Shown: positions 55,687-64,000 of the stretch, in pieces | Layout of the letters: every line of letters begins with the position of its first letter | Position numbering within the stretch: the stretch's first letter is position 1 | Assembly (NCBI GenBank): GCA_000507305.1 | Contig: DF239161.1 | Span: forward strand, 226,541 to 290,540 | Origin: Breviolum minutum Mf 1.05b.01 | Lineage: Eukaryota > Sar > Dinophyceae > Suessiales > Symbiodiniaceae | Direction of reading: 5' to 3' | DNA: 64,000 nucleotides | Position numbers and translations under genes: made by a program | The notes under the pieces: model-generated | What the model saw: the letters and a program-made list of their open reading frames with translations, nothing else | Databases searched by the model: none | What the model was told of the DNA's origin: nothing

Positions 55687-55796
55687 CCCGTTGGCGGTTT
55701 TTGGCCGGGGTGTGTTTCGTGCGGCGTGGTGCGCAGCCATGCCTAGTGGGGATGCCCAGTGTTCAGCAAAAACCCGACGAGAAAAACGTCTTCCAA
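55687..55796 (+). CDS. Candidate exon u
   Basis: Pyrimidine-rich acceptor (tttgtttttatcgcag). One frame reads RWRFLAGVCFVRRGAQPC, then GMPSVQQKPDEKNVFQ, with a GC donor (TTCCAA|gctcca) or a TAA nine bases on. A second frame is also open. It could be a 3' exon of the MORN gene. Confidence 0.35.
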
Positions 55797-55809
55797 GCTC
55801 CATAATGCT

Positions 55810-55919
55810 GGGCAAATTATAGCGACCAGACCGCCGGTTGGTCACCCCAAGTGGTGGTTCAGTAAGGGAATCATCGCCAAATGCGCTTAATTCAGGTTTA
55901 GGAATTATAGTAATTTGCC
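55810..55919. repeat. Family J repeat, near-complete
   Basis: gggcaaattatagcgacc opposes ggaattatagtaatttgcc. Confidence 0.7.
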
Positions 55920-56192
55920 TAGATCATACATTTGACAAGGATTTGTCATGGAAGAAGAGAGTGGTACACGTTGTTTTATGGTCAAATGAACCTGGAATGA
56001 TTATAAAAATTGCAATGATATATGATTTTTCTCAATGATCTCCATAGCCAGTTTTCTCGCAGGTCTCAGTTTTTGTGGGCTTTCTGTCATTTTCTTGCCT
56101 ATGGGCCTATAGGCTTGGATTTTGTAGATGTTTTTCTTTGGTTTTTGTAATCTCCCAGATGCCGCTGAATGGTATGGTATATGTACTTACCC

Positions 56193-56324
56193 TAGTCTTC
56201 CAGATGCCATGTGAGGATCGGTGTTTTTTCACACCCAAACATCTCCTGAGGTTCGGCGTTTAAGGGTTCCAAACACCGATCCTCACCAGCTATTTGGGGG
56301 GATTTGGTATGTCTAGGAGTCTAG
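56193..56324. repeat. Family G long copy
   Basis: ctagtcttccagatgccatg to ggtatgtctaggag; inner aggatcggtgttttttc and caaacaccgatcct pair. Confidence 0.65.
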
Positions 56325-56555
56325 GGTTACATTGAAAACCACCAATAAAAATTAAAAAATGGTAAATGTACCATTGAACCCCAACTGGGACCCCTTGTTT
56401 TTGATTGAAGTTTGGGCCTTGTGGCCTTGGAGGGGTTGACCGGCTCAAAAAATAGAGGTCCCCTAAGCTTGGTACCTGGGAAGGGAAATGGGACTGGGAC
56501 CCTTAGGAAATCGTGGAAATCTAGGGTTGGTTTAAAAACAAAGATCCATCTAAGC

Positions 56556-56704
56556 AATGAAGAAAAGGGACCAAACGGTTGTTTGGGGTAGTTTTTTTGG
56601 GGATGAAAACCACCCAGTTCTATGGGGATTAGGATAACCCATTATTTGTGGATTAAACAACCAGTATGATGGAAAGTAAGAGTTTTGCTTTTTCATGGCT
56701 CATT
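56556..56704. repeat. Family C repeat
   Basis: aaacggttgtttggggtag, ggattaaacaaccagtatg, tggaaagtaagag and catggctcatt. Confidence 0.7.
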
Positions 56705-56739
56705 TGGTTCTTGTAATCTGTTCAATCATGACTCATGAC

Positions 56740-56852
56740 TACACTCCCTAAAACAAATCGCCTCTGAGAATAGGCCTTTTGACCCAAAAGGGAAGGCAAG
56801 CGTCTTCCAATCATCCATTTTCAGGGGCGATTTGTTAGTTTCAGGGAAGGTA
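56740..56852. repeat. Family D MITE-like repeat
   Basis: tacactccctaaaacaaatcg opposes gatttgttagtttcagggaag. Confidence 0.75.
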
Positions 56853-56895
56853 TAACATCCCCTCGCTAAAGGTTTCCTTTTAACATGATGTGCAA

Positions 56896-57020
56896 TGTGG
56901 GCCCCCTACCAATTATAAATGGATCTGTTCTTTTTTTTCCCCCAAAAAAATGGCCAAAAATAAATGGTAGTAACTTATTTCACCCATCCTTTGATAATCT
57001 GGTTTTGGGGGCCCAACTGG
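56896..57020. repeat. Family F repeat, diverged
   Basis: tgtgggccccctaccaatta with atggccaaaaataaatggt; the right end is decayed. Confidence 0.5.
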
Positions 57021-57082
57021 TGAAAACTCACCCAATTTTTGAGTGATATAATTTTATAAATCCAGTGCCCTTCACACCGCAG

Positions 57083-57135
57083 GTCGCTTCCGGGATAGCC
57101 GGAGTCGCGAGCGTCCCTTGTTTATCCGAGAAAGG
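57083..57135 (+). CDS. Candidate exon v (RS-like)
   Basis: Acceptor gcccttcacaccgcag|GT. One frame reads RFRDSRSRERPLFIRERAG, arginine/serine-rich; another frame is open too. A C-rich island in AT-rich surroundings. The donor is not clear. Confidence 0.25.
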
Positions 57136-57207
57136 GCGGGGGGGTGGGTTGGGTTGAGTGAAATGGACATCTGGGCAAACATCTCATAACAAATTTGGCA
57201 TCCTCGG

Positions 57208-57341
57208 TGTCCATGGTACTTCGGAAGTGGATTATAACCCCCATTATATAAGTAGGTTGGACATACGTCTCATAGATAGGTGAAATGAACCAACTTAAGA
57301 TCACCATCGAAACCAGATCACTTCCAGCCGGACATCCCCTA
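57208..57341. repeat. Family B MITE-like repeat
   Basis: ctcggtgtccatggtacttc to cttccagccggacatcccct: mixed terminal types. Confidence 0.65.
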
Positions 57342-57497
57342 CGTATGGAATTGTTGCATCAACGATAAGTGTGGAAGAAGGACCGACCTTCTTAGAGAAA
57401 GGACCCAGCGTGGGGGTTCTGGGAAAAGCCTGGTCAAGGTCCAGATGTCAGAGTTTTGTCAAGCATCTGGGAAAGTCGTCTGCCAGACCTGGTGTAT

Positions 57498-57582
57498 TTG
57501 AAGTCACTGGGGTTTTATCCCCTACAAGTGGATTTATAACCTTTATAGTTATAACTGGTTTGACGGGGCCCACCTTGTAACT
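57498..57582. repeat. Family F fragment
   Basis: ttatcccctacaagtggattt and ttgacggggcccaccttgta. Confidence 0.5.
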
Positions 57583-57709
57583 AGTTACCCACCTTTCATG
57601 ATCTCCTAGGAAAGATTTGGCCCATTGAATCTGTGGGATTCTTCCTGGTAGAGCCAAACAACTGGGAAAAACACATGTTTGATACTTAGGGTGGGTCGAT
57701 TATGAGTCA

Positions 57710-57828
57710 TACTGTTGGATGGTTCAGAAATCCCATTCCCAATCACCTGGAATAGTATAAACCGTGTAAATAATGAGATAAACTACCTTTCCCTCAACTG
57801 GTGAGTTTGCCGGATTTCTGAACCTTCA
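57710..57828. repeat. Family H repeat, left of a pair
   Basis: tactgttggatggttcagaaat to ggtgagtttgccggatttctg. It is in inverted orientation to the copy at 57,925. Confidence 0.7.
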
Positions 57829-57924
57829 TGGCAGTGGGAATGACGGGTGAATCACGTTCAAATTTCCAGGTTATCATCACTGAAAATGCCTCAACTCCTA
57901 CAACCGATGTGCCGAATCTATTGG

Positions 57925-58049
57925 TACTGTTGATGGTTCAGAAATCCGGCAAACTCACCAGTTGAGGCTGGTAGTTTATCTAATTATTTACAAGGTTTTA
58001 GCACCATCCCAGATGGTTGGAAATGGGATTTCTGAACCATCCAACAGTA
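57925..58049. repeat. Family H repeat, right of a pair
   Basis: tactgttgatggttcagaaa opposes tttctgaaccatccaacagta. It is complete. Confidence 0.8.
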
Positions 58050-58190
58050 TTACACCCCTGGTATTCACACTGCCTCAACAAACGAACAGCTCTTCAGCAC
58101 TTCAGCAATTTTCGACCAGTGGATGCCGGTTATTTGCTGTAGGGGATGATACTAGTTTCATAGGGATCGTTTTTTTAGCCATGAGATTAA

Positions 58191-58229
58191 TAACTAGGTG
58201 GTGGTTTCAAATATTGTTTATTTAAGGTC
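58191..58229. repeat. Family A left-end stub at the LINE 5' flank
   Basis: aactaggtggtggtttcaaat, then the family A sequence stops at about 58,225, where the LINE-associated sequence begins. Confidence 0.6.
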
Positions 58230-58292
58230 TAGGCTCGAATGTCCTGCCAGTGGGGACCTTGCCATTCTAACGGTTCGAGTGATTAGGACGCA

Positions 58293-61200
58293 ATGGATCA
58301 GTTTTGGGGTAACAGTGGACCCCCTTCGAGTTGGTGCAGGCTTCATGATGTGGGGAACAAATTGGTGGTTAACCTGGTTTGTGAAATTGCCTGCAATCAA
58401 CATGATTCTGAGGCGACGCTTGTTTTGGTACCACCTTCAAATTTCTTTGCTAGAATTGTTGGGTTGCCTTCTGTGAATGATGGCGTTCAAATGGTTACCT
58501 TGACTGATTTGAAGTATGAGGGGATGCAACGACTTCACACATTTTCGCTGACAGATTCAACGGTGGTCATGGCGCATTCAAGGGTGGAACATCGTGATTT
58601 TTTCAACATCACTGAACTGTGCTGTGGTATGGGGTTTGCTACACAAGGCTTCAAGCAGATTGGAATGAAAACTGTTTTGGCATGTGACTACAATGAGAAG
58701 TTTGCTGAAGCATTTCGTCATTTCCACCCAGAGGCTAGCATTGTAACAGGGGATGTAAATAATCAGTCGACCATCCGTAAGATCGTTGCAGCTAGTAGTA
58801 GGCCAACCATTGCATTCGTTGGTTTCAGCTGTCAACCCTTCTCAAAAGGAGGGGAGCAGTTAGGTGCAGATGACAATCGTAGTTCGTCGTTGGCTGGATC
58901 ACTGGAGATTTGTTATCTCCTCCGTTGTCCTGCGATCATTCTTGAATGCGTTCCTGAAGCTGCCAATAACAAACATGTCCGACAGGTTCTTCAAATTTTC
59001 TGTTGTCAATGCAACTATCATTTGAATGAAACACAATTGCAGCAGGAACACATTTGGCCGTGTCGAAGAGATCGGTGGTGGGTCATTCTCACTGCATCGT
59101 CCTTAGGATCTTTCAAAGTTCGACCATTCCCGATTTCGACCTACCCGAAGAGTGTAAAGCAGATTTTCCCGCATTGTTGGAACATGGATGCATCCGATCT
59201 TGAGGAGCTGAAGTTGTCACCTAGTGAGCATGAACGGTTTCTCCGCTTCAAGCCTGATCTTTCGAGCATGCTCTTATCATCACGAGGCATTAGTCCGACC
59301 TTCCTGCATTCGTGTGGATCACAGGTTTTACCGTGTGCATGCCAATGCCGTTTGCACTGCTTCACAGATCGCACCCTTGATTCTCGTGGAATTTTTGGCA
59401 TTTTGATGCCTGCGTCAGGCATCACTATGATCAACAACTGTGGTGTTGTTGCAATGAGACACCCACACCCATGCGAAGTGGCGATCCTATCAGGATGTTT
59501 GATACCAGACAGTTGGCCCCCAAACTTGAGGGTGTCCCTCGCGGGACTGGGACAGCAGGCCAATCCTTGTCAGGCCTTGTGGGTCGCATGTCAGCTTCTA
59601 GCTCATGTGGATTTAATTGTTGGTGGATCAACCAAGTTGAGTGCATGTCAAGAGCTGGACTTATTCTTGACCAAGTTGTTGGATCAGTCCAAAGATTGCT
59701 TTGCCAACATGGCAAAACCTGTGCCATCGGCATTTGATGTCATGCCCAACCTTGATGATCACTCCACTGCCTCAGTCCAAGATGAAGGTTTGAAGGTTCC
59801 AGAGCCAAAAGTTGAAACTCAACTTGCTGATCGACAAGCCGCATTTGCACGCAGTGATTGGATTCATCATGGTGACTCGGATTCTTGCACGATTCTCACA
59901 TCACCTGATTACCAGCCTTTCGTTGTCAAGTTGGCATCTCCTGATATCACTGTTGGGAACTTGGTTGCGGCGGAAGTCGGCATGGTACCGTCCCTCAGCT
60001 TTGTTGAAGTCGTTGAACCGTCTTCTGGTGTCCCTCTGGAGCACTCAGTTAAGTTGCATGGGCAGTGTGTGTTGCTTTGTTCCTCCATTGTTGATCCACC
60101 ATTGCATGATGAACAGAATGTTGAAATTGATGGGTATGAAACACCACCAACAGGGTTTGATGACATTAGCCCCACTGCCTACTTTGAGGTTTTCGGAGGT
60201 GAACTGAATGATGACAAAGATGATGACTCAGAACCATCATCAAAGAAACCTCGCAAAAGTCCTGATGCCTCAGGTGGTGGTGTGTTGGTGGACTTGCCTG
60301 AAAATCGTCAGGATGGAGCTCCAAGCTTGCCTATCCCTGATCCGCTTGCCAAGCTGTCTTCCCAGCAGCTTTTGGATTTGGCTCCACCAGTTGTGTCGAC
60401 CTTTCAAGTCCTCTCTTCAATGTTGAAACCAGGAATGACTAGTGCTGACAGAATGGCCATACTTGATTCCCAAGGCACTGCTTGGGCCGATGATGAAATC
60501 AGGTGGCACATTGATCAGGTGTTGGACAAAGCACAAAGACCTGGTACCGTCGTCCTTGATCCGCTCATAGCTGCTGAATGTGTTGTTGGTCGTGGTGAAA
60601 AACTCCTCCTTGATTGGTTGCAGTCACTTCCTGACAAACCAAAAGTCATTTTGAGTGCAGTGTGCCTGAATGAGCATTGGACCCCTTTTGCTTGGACTTT
60701 TGCTTCAGACTGTTTGCAAGCTAACTCATGGGCTGTTCCGTCAGCGTCTAACTCCAAGTTGTTCAACTTGCTCCATGATAAATTGTCCAAAGCTTTATTG
60801 TGTCGTACATACTTGACTAGGTGCCTTCATCGCAGCATTGGAGTGAAGGAAGGTTGTGGCATCTGTGCCATTCGTTTCTTGGACTACTTCATGCGGGCCA
60901 AAATGCTGCCTACATCTGATCATGACGTGGAAACGTTGCATATAGCTGGAAAGCAGATGTATCGTCAGTTCCTTGAGACCCAACGGTTGGTTGCACGTCC
61001 TTGGGCTTGGGGGTTTGGACTTGACCCTCAAGTCGCAGAACGTTTGGTAAAGTTACTTGAACAACATGGAGTGCCAAAGGAGCTGAGTGAACAACGAGCC
61101 TTTTTGGTTCAGCAAGCATTGGGAGTGCAGGAATTGCAGAAAGCTCTGGTAAGTACGTCACCTTGGCGTAACTTGAAAGCCATTTCCAACCAGATTCGTC

Positions 61201-63011
61201 CGCCACTTCAGCTGGTGTTGCATGATGAACTGCAGGCGTCCCTTCGTGACAAAGCATCGTCGAAGCCTGAAGGCAAACGTAAAAAGAAGGCTCTTGAGAA
61301 GGAACCAGTTGTTGCTGCTAAGCCCATCTCTTTGGATCCCGCCAAGCTGAAGTTTGATGAGGGTGCCTTTGTTTCTGACAGCGGAGCTCCATTGCAACAA
61401 GTGGTCGTGAATCAGCTTGGCCCATTGGTTGAAGGAGTTGCCATCACAACAATGGCTTCGGTTGAACAGTTCTTGAGAACAGGTAATCCGGTAACCAAAG
61501 CACATCTTGCCGTGTTCATCATCAACGCAGATGAGTCTGCCATGACTACTCGTTTGCCTTGGAGCTTGTGTAGGGTAGCACTTCGTTGTGTTGCTAACAA
61601 TGAACCGATGCTAATCCAAGGATTCCTTGTCCAGCTTGGGTCCCAAGTCGTTCAACAGGGAAAGGCCAGACATGTTGTTGAAGTTGATGATGTTGGGGCG
61701 GCATGTGTCAAGTTTTCGATTTATAGAGACAGTGTCACGTGCGATTGGGATGATATTGTTGCAGGGCCTGTAAAATATCTCTTCAAGGTCCTGAACATCC
61801 TGGTCCCTTGCGATGGGCATGAAGATGGTGCCCCATGCAATCGTTGGCACCCACCTCCCAATTCTAACATTCGGGACCCAGTCTTTGACGTGTGGCGTCG
61901 ACAGTGGCTTAGTCTGTCAATGCAAACGTGTGCACCATCTCAGGCCAGCATCTTCATGGTGAATGTCAGATATGCAAAATCCATTGAATCATGTTTGCTT
62001 GCCCAATCTGGGGATAGTGGTATTTTTATGGAGCCGAGATCGTTGGATTCAAAGTCAGCCATTTTGGATTTCCAGATCATTTGGCTACCACGCAAATCAA
62101 TGCCTGAAGTGCTGCACATTCGTCAAACAAACCCCCGTATTGTTGGCCTGGCAAGATTAGGAAGTCGTCTGGGAGTACGTGTCAAGGTTGAAGATGCTAG
62201 CTCCATAGGCCAGTTGTTGCGACCTGATTCAATCATGCTTGCAAGTGGGCCCCGACTTGACTTTGAATTAGGGCCATTGCCGTATGGACTTGACAGAAGT
62301 GGTGTTGCTGGCCTTTGCAAGAAGTGGGGTTGGATCGTTAAACCTGTCAATCCCTCAAGGTCTTTGGTGGGTGATCTTGGGACAGTATGGTTGGTACAAA
62401 GCTGCACTGAACCACCATCAGCAGTGTTTTCATTGAAAGGGCAGGATGTCGTTGTCACAAAACTGCCGACTAAAACTGCTCCAAGCTCAGTCGTTTCTCA
62501 GCCCACAGTTGCTTCACCAGCGACCCTGAGTCTCTGTGCCTTTGATGGGGTGGAAGGAAAGCATAAAGTTGATCCGTGGTTGAAGATTGATCCGTGCAAA
62601 TATGATGCTTCTAAGGCCAAGATGGGTGTGCCAGTTCAACCTGACCTCACACTGAACTTGCAGCAAATTGAAGAACGCATTGAACAATCAGTTTTGGCAA
62701 AGATGCCTCGGCAACCGTCAGCCACTGATGGAGATGATGCCAACATGGGATCAGACAGTGTTGCAGCAGTTGCCCAACATGATGAACGACTTGAAGCCTT
62801 GGAATCACAAGTCAACCGGCTGATGAGTGGGCATCAAGTGTTGGAAAAGAGACTTGAAGATGGTTTGACCAAAACCGAGGCACATATCTCGCAAGTGCAG
62901 CACCAGGTTGCGGCACAAATTGATGCACAAAGTTCTCGTATGGAAAGCCTTTTTCAATCTCAGATGAGCCGTTTGGAATCGTTGCTGAGCAAGAAAGCTC
63001 GTATGGAGTGA
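58293..63011 (+). CDS. Retroelement ORF1: C5-methyltransferase / Ulp1-like / coiled-coil protein
   Basis: 1,572 aa, intact. The start ATG follows an in-frame TAG at 58,284. Residues ~102-437 form a cytosine-5 DNA methyltransferase: motif I ELCCGMGFATQGF, motif IV GFSCQPFS with catalytic Cys-180, motif VI LECV, motif VIII RRDRWWVIL, and motif IX/X RHPHPCEVAILSG...GLGQQANPCQALW. Residues 640-655 are acidic then basic (DDKDDDSE, KKPRK), a possible nuclear signal. Residues ~730-870 resemble a Ulp1/C48 peptidase: ADDEIRWHID, NEHW (His-795), GCGICAI (Cys-855). Residues ~1,455-1,572 are a heptad-rich coiled coil (DERLEALESQVNRLM). The protein probably binds and methylates DNA during retrotransposition; activity is inferred only. 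No stops or frameshifts, so the copy looks young. Confidence 0.85.
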   Translation: MDQFWGNSGPPSSWCRLHDVGNKLVVNLVCEIACNQHDSEATLVLVPPSNFFARIVGLPSVNDGVQMVTLTDLKYEGMQRLHTFSLTDSTVVMAHSRVEHRDFFNITELCCGMGFATQGFKQIGMKTVLACDYNEKFAEAFRHFHPEASIVTGDVNNQSTIRKIVAASSRPTIAFVGFSCQPFSKGGEQLGADDNRSSSLAGSLEICYLLRCPAIILECVPEAANNKHVRQVLQIFCCQCNYHLNETQLQQEHIWPCRRDRWWVILTASSLGSFKVRPFPISTYPKSVKQIFPHCWNMDASDLEELKLSPSEHERFLRFKPDLSSMLLSSRGISPTFLHSCGSQVLPCACQCRLHCFTDRTLDSRGIFGILMPASGITMINNCGVVAMRHPHPCEVAILSGCLIPDSWPPNLRVSLAGLGQQANPCQALWVACQLLAHVDLIVGGSTKLSACQELDLFLTKLLDQSKDCFANMAKPVPSAFDVMPNLDDHSTASVQDEGLKVPEPKVETQLADRQAAFARSDWIHHGDSDSCTILTSPDYQPFVVKLASPDITVGNLVAAEVGMVPSLSFVEVVEPSSGVPLEHSVKLHGQCVLLCSSIVDPPLHDEQNVEIDGYETPPTGFDDISPTAYFEVFGGELNDDKDDDSEPSSKKPRKSPDASGGGVLVDLPENRQDGAPSLPIPDPLAKLSSQQLLDLAPPVVSTFQVLSSMLKPGMTSADRMAILDSQGTAWADDEIRWHIDQVLDKAQRPGTVVLDPLIAAECVVGRGEKLLLDWLQSLPDKPKVILSAVCLNEHWTPFAWTFASDCLQANSWAVPSASNSKLFNLLHDKLSKALLCRTYLTRCLHRSIGVKEGCGICAIRFLDYFMRAKMLPTSDHDVETLHIAGKQMYRQFLETQRLVARPWAWGFGLDPQVAERLVKLLEQHGVPKELSEQRAFLVQQALGVQELQKALVSTSPWRNLKAISNQIRPPLQLVLHDELQASLRDKASSKPEGKRKKKALEKEPVVAAKPISLDPAKLKFDEGAFVSDSGAPLQQVVVNQLGPLVEGVAITTMASVEQFLRTGNPVTKAHLAVFIINADESAMTTRLPWSLCRVALRCVANNEPMLIQGFLVQLGSQVVQQGKARHVVEVDDVGAACVKFSIYRDSVTCDWDDIVAGPVKYLFKVLNILVPCDGHEDGAPCNRWHPPPNSNIRDPVFDVWRRQWLSLSMQTCAPSQASIFMVNVRYAKSIESCLLAQSGDSGIFMEPRSLDSKSAILDFQIIWLPRKSMPEVLHIRQTNPRIVGLARLGSRLGVRVKVEDASSIGQLLRPDSIMLASGPRLDFELGPLPYGLDRSGVAGLCKKWGWIVKPVNPSRSLVGDLGTVWLVQSCTEPPSAVFSLKGQDVVVTKLPTKTAPSSVVSQPTVASPATLSLCAFDGVEGKHKVDPWLKIDPCKYDASKAKMGVPVQPDLTLNLQQIEERIEQSVLAKMPRQPSATDGDDANMGSDSVAAVAQHDERLEALESQVNRLMSGHQVLEKRLEDGLTKTEAHISQVQHQVAAQIDAQSSRMESLFQSQMSRLESLLSKKARME

Positions 63012-63890
63012 AGGTGTGGCCATGTCACCCATGGGTCAGCATCAGTGGGTGGTTTGGGCCTTTCTCTTTCATGTGCTGTCGTTTCAATCAGTGTTTTGTT
63101 TCTCAGTTTTGCTTTGGGGTTGCTAAGAGCTTGGGACAGGAGAAATCACAACGTGTTCCTGGGGGTTGTCTTGCCTCTCCGTTGTCTCTCTTGCTTCTTT
63201 GTCAATTGGATTGCTCACGTCTGTGATTGGCATAGCAATGGCCGTTTTGGACTTTGTGAGTTCATATGTGGGCTCTGGGGTTGCCTTGTGTGGACTAGAT
63301 CACGAAGATCTTTTACTGATTGGACTTTTGACTGGATTTTGGGTTTGACCAACCACACTTTGGTTGGTATTTCGTGTTTGTTCCAATTTTGGTGGACTTT
63401 TGGTCGAAGCACCGCCCAGTTCCTCCTGGGTGTCCTTAGTTTTATTCGTTTCTGCATGCATTTCGCTATGTTCCGGGTTGTTGCTCAACCTTTTCGTTCG
63501 CATAAGGCCCTAGTGCATAAAGGTGGGAGGTGCCATCTTCCTTTGTGGTACCTGTTGATGTTGCTTTTGCGTTGTAGGTTGGGGGAAGCTTTGATCCCGG
63601 GTCCTACTTGGTCACTCGCTGTCATTAACCCAGCAGGATTGCCAGGTAAAGCACATCTCCTTTCACAATTTGGTGGCGATGTCAATCTCGTGTCAGAGAC
63701 GCACCTTTCGTCACAAGGATTTCGTGCCTTCAAAGGTGACTTGGGTCATGAGAAATCATCTGTAAGGTGGTGCCTTGCTGGTAAACATGTTCAGCCTCGC
63801 AGTACAACATCGAATCATGGAAACTGGGGTGGGGTTGGAATTTTTTCTAGGTACCCTACTTGGATCGGCTGGTGGTGTAGTAATTGGTAA
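63012..63890 (+). CDS. Retroelement ORF2, N-terminal part (endonuclease), interrupted
   Basis: Open directly after the TGA of ORF1 and in the same frame. The first in-frame Met is at 63,456, so expression may need stop-codon readthrough or a late start. The first ~170 codons are hydrophobic and Trp/Phe/Leu-rich. LLLRCRLGEALIPGP (around 63,561-63,605) resembles a degenerate 2A site. An AP-endonuclease-like domain then begins: VINPAGLPGK (catalytic Asn), LVSETHLSSQ (catalytic Glu), GGVGIFSRYP. After Pro at about 63,857 the sequence changes to a repeat and stops at 63,890. The downstream endonuclease and reverse transcriptase are not visible. Confidence 0.75.
   Translation, partial: RCGHVTHGSASVGGLGLSLSCAVVSISVLFLSFALGLLRAWDRRNHNVFLGVVLPLRCLSCFFVNWIAHVCDWHSNGRFGLCEFICGLWGCLVWTRSRRSFTDWTFDWILGLTNHTLVGISCLFQFWWTFGRSTAQFLLGVLSFIRFCMHFAMFRVVAQPFRSHKALVHKGGRCHLPLWYLLMLLLRCRLGEALIPGPTWSLAVINPAGLPGKAHLLSQFGGDVNLVSETHLSSQGFRAFKGDLGHEKSSVRWCLAGKHVQPRSTTSNHGNWGGVGIFSRYPTWIGWWCSNW
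63579..63605 (+). other. 2A-like motif LGEALIPGP
   Basis: It sits after a Leu-rich stretch and a Cys, as in 2A peptides (consensus D-x-E-x-N-P-G-P), just before the endonuclease. The key Asn is Ile here and the Asp is Gly, so ribosome skipping is doubtful in this copy. Confidence 0.4.
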
Positions 63891-64000
63891 TAACCATTTA
63901 AGAACTTTAGAAGGCTTAGCTCAGGTAGTTAGCTAAAGGGTTAGCCTGTTTAGCTAACTAGTTAACTTGGGGTGAAATGTAATGTTTTTTCATATGTGTG
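63857..64000. repeat. Repeat interrupting ORF2, family B-like left end
   Basis: tacttggatcggctggtggtg then tagtaattggtaataacc parallels the family B start (tacttggatgtcctgctggt, cttagtaactgg). Further in there are ttagctaaagggttagcc and tagctaactagttaac modules. The right end lies outside the window. Confidence 0.4.

Larger units (their letters stand above)
58230..63857 (+). mobile_element. LINE-like retroelement with a C5 DNA methyltransferase (3' part beyond the break)
   Basis: Two consecutive open frames in the order ORF1 (methyltransferase, protease-like, coiled coil) then ORF2 (endonuclease start), higher in GC than the flanks and free of MITEs. LINE identity rests on the endonuclease signatures and ORF order; the reverse transcriptase is not in the window. 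The left boundary is inferred from the truncated family A stub. The right side is broken by a repeat at about 63,857. Confidence 0.7.

Noticed and set aside
61158-61505. Minus-strand and alternative-frame ORFs across 58.5-63.0 kb
   Set aside because: Shadows of the intact 1,572-codon ORF1.
1-64000. CRISPR-like arrays
   Set aside because: The regular repeats are simple microsatellites or dispersed palindromes; no equal-length unique spacers.
1-64000. Dinoflagellate spliced-leader relics (ending ttttggctcaag)
   Set aside because: I looked for the sequence by eye and saw no convincing match; a computed search could still find a diverged one.

Overview
The window looks like nuclear DNA of a dinoflagellate; the genus cannot be fixed from sequence alone. 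Four observations support this. (1) A LINE-like retroelement at the right end carries a cytosine-5 DNA methyltransferase, a combination reported from dinoflagellates. (2) A + strand gene is cut into exons of 25-130 nt separated by introns mostly near 1 kb, with several GC or GA 5' splice sites and AG|G acceptors. (3) The introns are packed with short palindromic (MITE-like) repeats from at least twelve families. (4) There is no prokaryote-style gene packing. No rRNA, CRISPR array or intact tRNA was seen. All exon and domain calls were made by eye.

Layout. Positions 1-3,600 hold repeats and two weak candidate exons. Positions 3,668-53,246 (perhaps to 57,135) hold one large MORN-repeat gene on the + strand. 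Joined at the proposed splice sites, its micro-exons keep frame and rebuild 23-residue MORN units (Y-x-G-x-W-x-x-G-x-x-x-G-x-G), often with the join inside a unit. The best-supported runs are 3,668-7,673, 26,066-29,505, 33,382-34,677 and 44,966-49,957. The interval 7,674-26,065 must hide further exons or a very long intron; it also holds coding-like patches (12.39, 16.0, 18.3-18.7, 25.3 and 25.75 kb) that I could not place. Coding-like patches at 30.5-31.1 kb may be relics of another element. A tRNA-Leu(CAA)-like sequence lies on the minus strand at 24.0 kb.

Positions 58,230-63,857 hold the LINE-like element. ORF1 (1,572 aa) has a full set of C5-methyltransferase motifs, then an acidic linker with a basic cluster, a Ulp1/C48-like protease-type region and a C-terminal coiled coil. 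ORF2 follows in the same frame, separated only by one TGA codon. It has a hydrophobic leader, a degenerate 2A-like motif (GEALIPGP) and the start of an apurinic-type endonuclease domain. A diverged repeat resembling family B cuts the endonuclease, and the window then ends, so no reverse transcriptase is visible.

How the parts relate. MORN proteins are usually membrane- or cytoskeleton-associated scaffolds, and no catalytic domain was found in the MORN gene. The MITE-like families (A-M here) make up much of the intronic and flanking DNA and are sometimes nested. Their density inside this gene fits the idea that repeats expanded or seeded dinoflagellate introns, but insertion-as-intron was not demonstrated for any single copy.
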